From NCBI GenBank assembly GCA_017991595.1, contig JAGOQJ010000011.1, positions 1-50,614 on the forward strand: a stretch of 50,614 nt of DNA. The letters are read 5' to 3'. The stretch comes from Candidatus Didemnitutus sp. (GTDB lineage: Bacteria > Verrucomicrobiota > Verrucomicrobiia > Opitutales > Opitutaceae). Both the position numbers and the translations under genes were made by a program. The notes under the pieces were generated by a model. The model saw only the letters and a list, made by a program, of their open reading frames with translations. It was not told the DNA's origin and did not search any database. This document shows positions 9,658-17,321 of this stretch, piece after piece (positions within the stretch are counted from its first letter, which is position 1; each line of letters begins with the position of its first letter).

Positions 9658-9885
9658 GACGGGTCAATTTCGTGCACCTCGCGCGCCACGCCAAGGAATT
9701 AAAACGTCCGATGACACAGCCCCCGGGCGGCGTTCAACGATGTCGCCGTTTTTCGCGGACGATAAAATCCCGAGACGCACGCCGCGCCGGCCGCTCTCAA
9801 TCGCACGGAAAATCACCAGCCGGTTCGTGCTGCGAGGTGTTGTCCGTCGCTCGGCGTCAAGCACGCGGCGCGCGACGCGAATCCT

Positions 9886-10380
9886 TCACTCCTGCTCTTC
9901 GCGCCGTTCCGCGGCGGGCAGGCTGCCGCTCTGCCGCGCGACGTGATAGCCCTTGGGAAAAAGCGGGATGTTCTCGAAGTGCAGGCACTGCGGCGGCAGG
10001 CGGTCGCTGAGCGCCACCTCCACCACGTCGAAGCGAAACGTGCGCGGCGGCTCCGGCAACGCGGTGAGGTAGGCGTGCACGGCGCGTCGCAGCACGCGCT
10101 TCTTGCGCTCGTTCACAGCGAAGTAGCCCGGCACCATCGCGTCAGCGGAGCGCGCCTTCACTTCGACGAAGACGAGCACGTCTCCGTCGCGCGCCACGAG
10201 GTCGATCTCGTCGCGCCGGTCGCGCGGGCTGCGCCAGTTGCGCGCGACGATCGTGAAGCCGTGGCGGCGTTGAAGGAAGTCCGCCGCGGCCTGCTCGCCC
10301 CGCGCCCCGGCCTCGCCGGCGTCGGTCGCGACCGCTCCGGGAGAGAGTTTCAACCACACGTCATTGAGCCAGGCGAGCAT
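9886..10380 (-). CDS. YraN family (UPF0102) nuclease-fold protein
   Basis: A 164-residue protein with the UPF0102/YraN pattern: GARGEQAAADFLQRRHGFTIVARNWRS, then RRDEIDLVARDGDVLVFVEVKARS. Asp in EIDLV and the Glu and Lys in FVEVKAR form the D-ExK arrangement of the Holliday-junction-resolvase-like PD-(D/E)XK fold. The family is widespread in bacteria; its physiological role is not settled. The start at 10380 (MLAWLNDVW) was chosen because residues further upstream lack family character. It is divergent from the PilB-type ATPase gene (111-nt gap). A basic, unconserved C-terminal tail follows the domain. Confidence 0.85.
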   Translation of the reverse strand: MLAWLNDVWLKLSPGAVATDAGEAGARGEQAAADFLQRRHGFTIVARNWRSPRDRRDEIDLVARDGDVLVFVEVKARSADAMVPGYFAVNERKKRVLRRAVHAYLTALPEPPRTFRFDVVEVALSDRLPPQCLHFENIPLFPKGYHVARQSGSLPAAERREEQE

Positions 10381-10491
10381 GCGAAGTTCGCCCTCGACCA
10401 CGCGGAAATTCCGACTTATGTGCAAGGCCGATTTTCGCTGCGCGCGCCGAGTCTCCTCCCCTCGTCCGGCCGCCCGGCAACGACTCGCTCC

Positions 10492-12684
10492 ATGGCCAAC
10501 CAAAGCACTCTCACGGGCACGCTCCGGCGTTCGCTGCTGATCAAGGTTATCTCCAAGCCGGCGCCCAGCCGCGAGGACGTCAATTCGGTCATCGAGCTAA
10601 CCGCGAGCAAAGTCGTCGAGGCCCTGCAGGCCCAGTCGATGACGCTCTACCTCGTCGAAAGCGGCGAGATCGCCTTCAAGCACGTCTATTACTCCCCTAC
10701 CCTCTGGGGCGCGGACAAGGACAAGGAGATCCAATTCCGCGACACCTCGAAGAAGCTCCTCGCCCTGCGCCTGCCCACCGGCACCGGCAACGTCGGCAAG
10801 GTCATCCAGTCCGGCGAGCCCCTCTTCTTCCACGACAAGAGTCCCGAGGCAGGCTCGCTGAAGAACATGAACACGGGCTTCGAGGTCCACTCGATGCTCA
10901 CCGTGCCGCTGAAGACCAACATCGTCATCGGCGCCATCCAAGTCCTCAACAAGGAGCCCGCCGCCGGCACCAACGGCCAGTTCACGCAGAAGGACCTCAC
11001 CGTCCTGCAGGAAGTCGCCGAGTATTCCTCCTCGCTCATCCAGCGCATGCTGGACCCGAAGTTCCAGCTCAGCGCCGAGGACACCGCCAAGTTTATCGCC
11101 AAGTTCACCGACCTGCCCCTCGTCACCAAGCTCGACGACGGCGAGGTCGACGAGAAGCTCGTCGAGGTCATCGGCGACGCCGTCATCCGCCGCGAACAGG
11201 TTTTCCCCATCAAGAAAGTCGGGACCAACGGCGTCATCGTGCTCATGGCCAATCCGCTCGACTACGCCAAGCGCGAGTCGTTCCAGCAGGCCACCGAAAT
11301 GCACCTCGAGGAGGTCCGCGTCGCCCCCGCCACCTACCTCGAGGAACTGATCAAGAAACACTTCAAGGACGCCAAGGCCGCCGGCCCCAAGGTCGAGCAG
11401 GACGACGTCGATATCACCGAGGTCGCCGACATCATCGGCACCGCCTACAGCGAAGGCGGCTCCAGCGAGGTGAAGGCCGAGGAACTCGACAAGGAGGACT
11501 CCGCGCCGATCATCCAGCTCGTCAACCGCATCATCGAGGACGCCTACATCGCCGGCGCGTCCGACATCCACATCGAGCCCCAGGAAAAGGAGCTCATGGT
11601 CCGCTACCGCATCGACGGCATGTGCGTCGAGAAGCTCCGCCTGCCCAAGCAGGTCGTCGGCGCCATGGTCGCCCGCCTGAAGATCATGTGCAACCTCGAC
11701 ATCTCCGAGCGCCGGTTGCCGCAGGACGGACGCATCGTCTTCAAGAAATACACGAAGAAGAACATCGACATCGACCTCCGCGTGGCCACCGGCCCGATGA
11801 ACCACGGCGAGAAGGTCGTCATGCGCATCCTCGACAAGCAGAAGTCCACGCTGCCGCTCCCGGCGCTGGGTTTCTCCGAGGAGAACCTCCAGAAATACCG
11901 CGACTGCATCCGCCAGCCCTACGGCATGATCCTGCACTGCGGCCCGACCGGCTCCGGCAAGTCGATGACGCTCTACTCCGCGCTCGGCGAGATCAACACG
12001 CCCGACATCAACATCCAGACCGCGGAAGATCCCATCGAATACACGCTCGGCGGCATCAACCAGATGCAGATGAACCGCCAGATCGGCCTCACCTTCGCCC
12101 GCGCCCTCCGCTGTTATCTCCGCATGGACCCCGACGTCATTCTCGTCGGCGAAATCCGCGACGAGGAGACCGCCGGCATCGCCGTCGAAGCCGCGCTCAC
12201 CGGCCACTTGCTCGTCTCCACGCTGCACACCAACGACGCGCCCTCCACCGTCGCCCGCCTCACCGAGATGGGCATCGAGGTGTTCAACATCTCCGCTTCG
12301 CTCGTCTGCGTCTGCGCCCAGCGCCTGCTCCGCCGCGCCTGCAAGAATTGCAAAGTCAAATACACCCCCGAAGGTCGCGAGCTCGATATCCTCACCAAGG
12401 CCCTCGGCGAAGGGAAATACGAGATCTACAAGGCCGCGCCCGGCGGCTGCCACGTATGCGGCGGCACCGGCTACAAGGGCCGCGTCGGCATCCATGAGCT
12501 GATGACGAACTCCGAGGAACTTACCGAGGCCATCAACAAGGAAGCCGAGGTCGCCGAGCTCAAACGCGTCGCCATGCGCAACGGCATGAAGACGCTCCAC
12601 CAGGACTCGATGCTCAAGGTGAAGATGGGCCTCACCACGATGGAAGACGCCCTCGCCAACGTCCCGCCCGACCTGATCCTCTGA
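10492..12684 (+). CDS. GspE/PilB-type secretion or pilus assembly ATPase with N-terminal GAF domain
   Basis: A 730-residue hexameric ATPase of the type II secretion/type IV pilus class. Residues ~20-185 resemble a GAF sensory domain (VIELTASKVVEALQAQSMTL, LRLPTGTGNVGKVIQSGEPL, MLTVPLKTNIVIGAIQVLN). A MshEN-like region follows, then the motor: SDIHIEPQ, Walker A GPTGSGKS at residues 484-491, the Asp box, Walker B VILVGEIRDEETA, and STLHTNDAPSTVARL. Paired CKNCK and CHVCGGTGYKG cysteines near the C-terminus form the zinc knuckle typical of assembly (PilB/GspE) ATPases rather than retraction (PilT) ATPases. The GAF domain is an uncommon addition and suggests ligand or redox control. No pilin or other machinery genes are adjacent. 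Three REP-like hairpins follow the stop. Confidence 0.9.
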   Translation: MANQSTLTGTLRRSLLIKVISKPAPSREDVNSVIELTASKVVEALQAQSMTLYLVESGEIAFKHVYYSPTLWGADKDKEIQFRDTSKKLLALRLPTGTGNVGKVIQSGEPLFFHDKSPEAGSLKNMNTGFEVHSMLTVPLKTNIVIGAIQVLNKEPAAGTNGQFTQKDLTVLQEVAEYSSSLIQRMLDPKFQLSAEDTAKFIAKFTDLPLVTKLDDGEVDEKLVEVIGDAVIRREQVFPIKKVGTNGVIVLMANPLDYAKRESFQQATEMHLEEVRVAPATYLEELIKKHFKDAKAAGPKVEQDDVDITEVADIIGTAYSEGGSSEVKAEELDKEDSAPIIQLVNRIIEDAYIAGASDIHIEPQEKELMVRYRIDGMCVEKLRLPKQVVGAMVARLKIMCNLDISERRLPQDGRIVFKKYTKKNIDIDLRVATGPMNHGEKVVMRILDKQKSTLPLPALGFSEENLQKYRDCIRQPYGMILHCGPTGSGKSMTLYSALGEINTPDINIQTAEDPIEYTLGGINQMQMNRQIGLTFARALRCYLRMDPDVILVGEIRDEETAGIAVEAALTGHLLVSTLHTNDAPSTVARLTEMGIEVFNISASLVCVCAQRLLRRACKNCKVKYTPEGRELDILTKALGEGKYEIYKAAPGGCHVCGGTGYKGRVGIHELMTNSEELTEAINKEAEVAELKRVAMRNGMKTLHQDSMLKVKMGLTTMEDALANVPPDLIL

Positions 12685-12700
12685 TCCGGCGCACGCCCTG

Positions 12701-12774
12701 GTAGGGCGAGTCATCTGGTAGGGCGAGTTCTCCGAACGAGCCGCCCTCTGGTAGCGGCGGTCGTCCCGACCGCC
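12701..12774 (+). repeat. Cluster of three GTAG-headed REP-like units
   Basis: GTAG occurs at 12701, 12718 and 12751. The first unit is cut after gtagggcgag. The second, 12718-12742, has arms ggcgagttc and gaacgagcc that pair except for three central bases, around a TCC loop. The third has perfect arms ggcggtc and gaccgcc (12756-12762 and 12768-12774). The GTAG head plus an imperfect palindrome is the architecture of REP sequences mobilised by RAYT transposases. The rest of the 245-nt gap to the next gene shows nothing further. Confidence 0.75.
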
Positions 12775-12929
12775 ATCCCGCGCTCCCGCGACGAACCGCT
12801 CCCCTCGCTCCCTGCGCAACGACGCCTATCACCAATCGCGCATCGTGAGTTTTCAGATTGCTGCGTCTGCGACTGACCGCGACGCTTTCTGGCGCGCTAC
12901 CGGTGGGGCCACGCCGCAGCGCTCTCGGC

Positions 12930-13919
12930 ATGAGTGACCTCCTCCCCACCGCCAGCATCCAGCAGCGCATCCTCTTCATCCGCGGCAAGCGCGTGCTCCT
13001 CGACTCCGACCTCGCCCGGTTCTACGGCACCACAACGCGGGAGCTCAATCGCGCCGCCAGCAGGCATCCTGACCGCTTCCCGGAAGATTTCGCGTTCTAC
13101 CTCACCGCGGAAGAGACGGCCAACTTGATGTTCCAACTTGGCACATCAAGTTCTGCTCACGGCGGTCGACGCAAACCCGCTCGCGTCTTCACCGAGCAAG
13201 GCGTCGCCATGCTCTCCAGCGTGCTTCGCACCGATCGCGCCGCTGCCGTCAGTGTCGCGCTCATCCGCGTCTTCGTGCGTCTGCGCGAGATGCTGACCGA
13301 AAATCGCCAATTGGCCGCCAAACTCGCCGCCCTCGAGCGCCAGCTCTCCACGCACGACGGTGCCATCCGCGAACTCTTCGCCGCCATCCGTCAACTGCTC
13401 TCGCCCACGCCCAGACCAAAGCGGGAGATCGACTTCCAAGCGCAGCTCCGTCCTCCGTCTCCCGCCTCAGACACTTACGCCTTGCGGCACTTCGTCCGCT
13501 CGCGAAAACTCCCCCGCGCACGTCCGTTTGGTGGGGCCAAGCCAACGGGAAACTCAGAACTGCTGAGCGCTTCTCGCCTCTATGTCCCCAGAAGAACCCG
13601 CCAAAGAAGAAACCCCGGTCCCTGGCACCGTCGCAAAGGACGGGAGAAGGAAACTCGGGGCTTACATCGCGGAATATCGGCCCAAGCCCGGAGAGGTTCA
13701 AGCGACATTTTTCAGAAACGTAGCTGCAGCCCTATCCGTCGAACGCTTGGAAGCCTATGCAGCAGACGACGTAAGTCCCACAATATCATTATCCCGCTAC
13801 CTGCTGAATCTTGCTCTTTGCGAGAGCTTATACTCCCCCTTGCAGCTCTGCGAGGTCTCCTTGCGCAACAGTCTCCATCGGCATCTCACCGCCAAACTTG
13901 GTCGCGAGGATTGGTATGA
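12930..13919 (+). CDS. ORF6N domain protein with abnormal, probably non-native C-terminal tail
   Basis: Residues 1 to ~170 are a good match to ORF6N-domain proteins: SIQQRILFIRGKRVLLDSDLARFYG, ELNRAASRHPDRFPEDFAFYLT, FTEQGVAMLSSVL and VALIRVFVRLREML. ORF6N is a DNA-binding domain found in phage antirepressors and many chromosomal orphan genes. Family members normally end shortly after a PKRRIGF-like motif; here PKREIDFQ at about residue 168 is followed by some 160 residues rich in Arg and Pro that look like out-of-frame translation. That tail overlaps the start of the Abi-like gene by 338 nt in a different frame. I infer loss of the original stop or a frameshift near 13435-13470. The functional part is probably about 12930-13460. 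DNA-mediated regulation is inferred only from the domain. Confidence 0.6.
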   Translation: MSDLLPTASIQQRILFIRGKRVLLDSDLARFYGTTTRELNRAASRHPDRFPEDFAFYLTAEETANLMFQLGTSSSAHGGRRKPARVFTEQGVAMLSSVLRTDRAAAVSVALIRVFVRLREMLTENRQLAAKLAALERQLSTHDGAIRELFAAIRQLLSPTPRPKREIDFQAQLRPPSPASDTYALRHFVRSRKLPRARPFGGAKPTGNSELLSASRLYVPRRTRQRRNPGPWHRRKGREKETRGLHRGISAQARRGSSDIFQKRSCSPIRRTLGSLCSRRRKSHNIIIPLPAESCSLRELILPLAALRGLLAQQSPSASHRQTWSRGLV

Positions 13920-14388
13920 CGCGGCGGCTTTCCCGCTCACGGCGTGGGGTCAGGAGGAAATCGGCAAAGCCAAGGAAAAGATCACCGCGGCCAACCACCC
14001 GATCACGCCGGGCAGGGTCGTGGCGGAGCTGCAGTTTGGTTTCTGGACCAGCCTGTTCGAGGCACACTACGAACAGCGCTCTGGGTTTCTCCCCTTTGGT
14101 ATCCGCTACATTTTTCCGCGCATGCCGAAATCACTACACTCGCGGAAGGGCATCAAACGGACCTTGGAGGAAGTGAGGCTGCTGCGAAACAGAGTGTTTC
14201 ATCATGAGCGGGTGGTCCATTGGGCGGATCTCGATGTGCGCCATCGCGGCGTATTGGAGGTGATCGGCTGGATAAACTACGAGCTCTACGAAATGGCCGT
14301 GGCCCTCGATCGATTCACCAAGGTCCGCACCGATGGTCTTACCCCTTGGATTGGAAAATTGCAGGACCACTGGCCGCACAAGGAGTGA
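13582..14388 (+). CDS. Abi-like protein with HEPN-type RNxxxH motif
   Basis: A 268-residue protein resembling Abi family proteins. The order seen is a Ser-Val-Glu-Arg-Leu start region (LSVERLEAY), SRYLLNLALCESLYSPLQLCEVSLRNSLHRHL, REDWYD, and C-terminal EEVRLLRNRVFHHERVVHW. R202-N203-x3-H207 is the R-x4-6-H signature of HEPN ribonucleases, in the RNRVFHHE form usual for Abi proteins. Some characterised Abi proteins abort phage infection by degrading RNA or blocking translation; no phage phenotype is shown for this one. No antitoxin partner is evident: upstream is the ORF6N gene, overlapping its 5' part, and downstream is a repeat-rich gap. ATG at 13582 is the first start giving family-like N-terminal sequence. 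Confidence 0.72.
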   Translation: MSPEEPAKEETPVPGTVAKDGRRKLGAYIAEYRPKPGEVQATFFRNVAAALSVERLEAYAADDVSPTISLSRYLLNLALCESLYSPLQLCEVSLRNSLHRHLTAKLGREDWYDAAAFPLTAWGQEEIGKAKEKITAANHPITPGRVVAELQFGFWTSLFEAHYEQRSGFLPFGIRYIFPRMPKSLHSRKGIKRTLEEVRLLRNRVFHHERVVHWADLDVRHRGVLEVIGWINYELYEMAVALDRFTKVRTDGLTPWIGKLQDHWPHKE

Positions 14389-14415
14389 CCGCCCCCTCAC
14401 TGGCCGCCCGCCCTC

Positions 14416-14567
14416 AATCGTTCTCGTCCCTCGTCATCCTACTCCTTCTCTCGCTCCGCACCTCGCCCGCTACTAAAAATCCAAGAACCGAGAGAACGAG
14501 GAACGATTAAGAGAACGAGAAAGATTTCTCTCCACCCTCCGCCCTCTCTCTTCCACCCTCCGTCCTC
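14416..14567. repeat. Polypyrimidine tract with inverted and direct repeats
   Basis: The 209-nt gap after the Abi gene is almost pure pyrimidine on the plus strand in two stretches. Arms at 14416-14427 (aatcgttctcgt) and 14496-14508 (acgaggaacgatt) are complementary apart from one extra base. The 15-nt word ccaccctccgYcctc occurs twice, at 14532-14546 and 14553-14567, 21 nt apart. No open frame or promoter is evident in it. It looks like a dispersed non-coding repeat and could form a triplex or an unusual purine-pyrimidine structure. Confidence 0.5.
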
Positions 14568-14597
14568 AGTTCTCTGCCTTCCACTCCTCATCGCGAC

Positions 14598-15287
14598 ATG
14601 AACCTCTCCTCCATTCGCACCTCCCTCTTGTTCCTCGTCGCCTTCCTCGGCCTCTCGGCAATTTCCACCGCCGAGGATTCTGCCACGCCACTGGAATACA
14701 CCCGGCTCGACCTCACCGATGGCCGCAAGCTCAAGAACGTCGTCATCCGCTCCTACGACGCCAGCCGCGACCGCTTCCTCGTCATCGCCGACCGCAAGGC
14801 GATGACCCTCGCCGCCACGCTCATCCCGGCGCCGATCGCCGAGCAGCTCAAAGCCGCGGCCCCGCAGACCGGCACCTCGGTGTCCACGACGACTAAATCT
14901 CCCGACCAGCCCCCGCGGCAAACCGTGCCCCCGCGACAGTCGGAGCCCCAGACCGCGCCCGCTCGCCCACCACGCGCGCAAGCCAGCGCGCCCGACCAGG
15001 CTCCCGCGCATCGCAAGGTCGCGGTCGACCACGCGGAGAATTTCTACCGCTACGAATTCAAGGTCGGCTCCGACGCCATCCGGGTGCAGAGCATTCGCAT
15101 CGAAGCCTCCGCCGCCACTCCCGTCACCGGCTGGGCAGGGCGTTACCGCACGCAAGGCACAGCTCATCTCGAAATTTTCGACACCAAGGGCTGGAGCGCG
15201 ACCCGAGCCAAGAGCACTTTCGAAATCATAACTGAGGAAAAACCGGGCGAACCGATTCTCATCATCGATTTCAGCCGAAAAACCTGA
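14598..15287 (+). CDS. Secreted protein of unknown function with Pro/Gln-rich linker
   Basis: A 229-residue protein. Residues 1-25 (RTSLLFLVAFLGLSAISTAE) are a signal peptide with a plausible AxA-like cleavage site. Residues ~30-90 (LEYTRLDLTDGRKLKNVVIR, DRFLVIADRKAMTLAATLIP) resemble the small beta-rich segments that describe keyed attributes in secreted Verrucomicrobia proteins. Residues ~95-145 are a Pro/Gln/Thr-rich linker. The C-terminal ~85 residues form a predicted beta domain ending LIIDFSRKT. I do not recognise a named family. It is flanked by a repeat-rich gap upstream and by the lower-GC operon downstream, with which it shares orientation but not spacing (138 nt). Confidence 0.6.
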   Translation: MNLSSIRTSLLFLVAFLGLSAISTAEDSATPLEYTRLDLTDGRKLKNVVIRSYDASRDRFLVIADRKAMTLAATLIPAPIAEQLKAAAPQTGTSVSTTTKSPDQPPRQTVPPRQSEPQTAPARPPRAQASAPDQAPAHRKVAVDHAENFYRYEFKVGSDAIRVQSIRIEASAATPVTGWAGRYRTQGTAHLEIFDTKGWSATRAKSTFEIITEEKPGEPILIIDFSRKT

Positions 15288-15425
15288 GCCCCATAACTTG
15301 CAATCGACGTGACTCAACGGGACCAAGGCTTGCCGCCCCAGCCTAGTTGCGAATTAAATTCCTCCCTTCGACTGGCTCGTTGCTCCGCGCTCTCGAATCA
15401 GACGCCCCCCGGGCACCTATGTGCG

Positions 15426-16325
15426 ATGAAAATTCTCATTGTGACACTCACCTTAATTGTCGGAGTAGTTCTTTCAGCTGGCGTCCTAATCGGACAAAAG
15501 TTCGGCTGGATTTCTGAGACACAAGCAGCCGCCCTGCTTGGTGCAATCATCCCCTTAATAGGTGTTTTTCTTTCGCTTCACTGGAGCCAAGCGCAATTCC
15601 TCGCCCAGCTCGACAACGCGAGAAGAGAAGCCGACAGGGAAAGGAAATTTCGGCTTAAACAGGAAGCATTTATAGCAGCTGCTGATTCGGCCCTAGCTGT
15701 TGTGAATTACATTTCCACGCTGCCTGATCGTCCACTGCCGAAAAACGGTGAGCCGCCTCACGAAATGGCCGCGTTCACGAGCGCACTCGCAAAGCTCCAC
15801 TTCTTCGCAGAACAAAAGACCATCGAGACAGCTATTCCCGCTGGTCGCTTGTTTACGACTGCCCTAATGCAGGTCATGCAAGCGAAACTGCCCTCAGCAT
15901 TCACCACTGAGGACATTAATATTGCCGACAATCAGATCGCGTTTTGGGAGCGTCAGAATGCAGAGATCGGGCAGCGCATCACCGCTCTTACCCAAAGTTC
16001 ACCACGAGATCCTCAGATCGCTGCCATGCATCAGCAGTCGGCCGAAAATTCTAGAAGACTCGTGGAAATTCATTCAGCGAAGGGTGCACTGATCCAAAAG
16101 CGACTGATTGAGATCGAGCAATGCCGAGACGTTGCATTCAAGTGCGCGAGGCGGATTATCCCGGCCATGGTGGAGCTATATCTCTGCGCACGTGACGAAC
16201 TCGATTTCTCTATCGACCCCGAGCGTTACCGTGCGCTGATGATGGGGGAGTCCACAGCGACCCTTAATGAGGTAGAAAATTTTGTTCGTGAGCTGCGGGA
16301 AGAAATTCAAAGGAGAATCGCATGA
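15426..16325 (+). CDS. Membrane-anchored coiled-coil protein, first gene of a restriction-like operon
   Basis: A 299-residue protein of no recognised family. Two hydrophobic helices open the protein: ILIVTLTLIVGVVLSAGVLI (residues ~3-22) and AALLGAIIPLIGVFLSLHWS (~34-53). The remainder is hydrophilic, charged and probably helical or coiled-coil, with repeated Gln/Glu/Arg runs such as LDNARREADRERKFRLKQE and a Glu-rich end. The soluble part is probably cytoplasmic. The start at 15426 gives the first hydrophobic segment directly. Base composition is visibly less GC-rich than in surrounding genes, suggesting transfer. Its stop overlaps the Mrr-type gene by 4 nt (ATGA), so it belongs to the same translational unit. 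It may be a membrane sensor or effector; that is inference from architecture. Confidence 0.72.
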   Translation: MKILIVTLTLIVGVVLSAGVLIGQKFGWISETQAAALLGAIIPLIGVFLSLHWSQAQFLAQLDNARREADRERKFRLKQEAFIAAADSALAVVNYISTLPDRPLPKNGEPPHEMAAFTSALAKLHFFAEQKTIETAIPAGRLFTTALMQVMQAKLPSAFTTEDINIADNQIAFWERQNAEIGQRITALTQSSPRDPQIAAMHQQSAENSRRLVEIHSAKGALIQKRLIEIEQCRDVAFKCARRIIPAMVELYLCARDELDFSIDPERYRALMMGESTATLNEVENFVRELREEIQRRIA

Positions 16326-17317
16326 GCAAGAACGCCTGGATGGTCCGTGCGGGCGAAGGCGGACAACGCATTGACGAATTCGCCAAGGGTCTCGTCACGA
16401 TCGGCTGGCCCGAGGCCGGCGAGATCAAGGATGCATCGCAGCGTGACCTCCGCCTGCGCCTTCTCGAGGTTTACTCGACCTCCAAGCCGGGTGCCGTGCA
16501 AAACACAGCTTCAGTCCTCTGGCGGTTTGCCTGCGAGCTGAAGGTGGGCGATCTCGTGGTCACCGCTGACACTGCTAAACGCGAGTATCTCATCGGAGAA
16601 ATTGCTGGCAACTATCGCTACGACGCAAAGCGGAAGGACCACCCCCATGTCCGCGAAGTCACCTGGCAGCATCGCGTTTCCCGTGATGTCCTCGGAGTCG
16701 CCACCCGCAACTCGCTCGGCAGCACCCTCACGCTCTTCATGATTCCTGATGAGGCTCTCGTAGACCTCCTCGCCGCGGCCAAAGGGAGAAAGAGCCCCGA
16801 AACACCCGGCGGTCTCGCCGACAAGAAAGCAGAACTCGAGCAATCGAACGAAGACGCCGCGCAGGAAGCCATCGAGCTCGTCCAGGACAAGATTCTGGAG
16901 CTCGACGACAAGGAGATGCAGGAACTCGCCGCCGCCATCCTCCGGGCGATGGGCTATCGAACTCGCGTTTCCCCGCAGGGCCCTGACCGCGGAGTCGATG
17001 TGCTCGCCTCCCCAGACGGACTCGGTCTCCAGGAGCCGCGCATCAAGGTCGAAGTAAAGCATCGACCGAAATCCGCGATGGGATCACCGGAAGTCCGGAG
17101 TTTCCTCGGCAGTCTTCGCGCCGGCGACAAGGGCCTCTACGTCAGCACTGGTGGCTTCACCAAAGAGGCGAAATACGAAGCCGAGCGAGCAAACATTCCC
17201 CTCACTCTGATCGATCTAAGCGACCTCGCCCAACTCGTCACGGAGCACTACGAAACCTTCGACCCGCGGGGCCGAGCCCTGATTCCACTCGTGAAAATCT
17301 ACCGCCCAGCAGAGTGA
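16322..17317 (+). CDS. Mrr-type restriction endonuclease with N-terminal reader-like domain
   Basis: A 331-residue protein. Residues ~1-150 (WMVRAGEGGQRIDEFAKG, VTIGW, KVGDLVVTADTAKREYLIGE, HPHVREVTW, TRNSLGSTLTLF) form the N-terminal domain found in a group of annotated restriction system proteins; its charged beta-rich look suggests a PUA/EVE-like modified-base reader, which I cannot confirm. Residues ~190-310 are an Mrr catalytic domain: helical MQELAAAILRAMGYRTRVSP, then GPDRGVDVLAS with D226 and KVEVKHR with E244 and K246, the D-ExK triad of PD-(D/E)XK nucleases, followed by VRSFLGSLRAGDKGLYVSTG. Mrr enzymes are type IV and cut modified DNA. It overlaps the upstream membrane gene by 4 nt, and the next gene starts 4 nt after its stop. 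Confidence 0.85.
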   Translation: MSKNAWMVRAGEGGQRIDEFAKGLVTIGWPEAGEIKDASQRDLRLRLLEVYSTSKPGAVQNTASVLWRFACELKVGDLVVTADTAKREYLIGEIAGNYRYDAKRKDHPHVREVTWQHRVSRDVLGVATRNSLGSTLTLFMIPDEALVDLLAAAKGRKSPETPGGLADKKAELEQSNEDAAQEAIELVQDKILELDDKEMQELAAAILRAMGYRTRVSPQGPDRGVDVLASPDGLGLQEPRIKVEVKHRPKSAMGSPEVRSFLGSLRAGDKGLYVSTGGFTKEAKYEAERANIPLTLIDLSDLAQLVTEHYETFDPRGRALIPLVKIYRPAE

Positions 17318-17321
17318 ACCG

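Noticed and set aside
9664..9864. A 66-residue minus-strand frame upstream of zwf
   Set aside because: No ribosome-binding site, no conserved pattern, and Arg-rich content typical of chance frames. The gap more likely holds the zwf promoter.
14532..14567. CRISPR-like repeats
   Set aside because: Only two copies of a 15-nt pyrimidine word 21 nt apart, with no spacer structure and no cas genes in the window.
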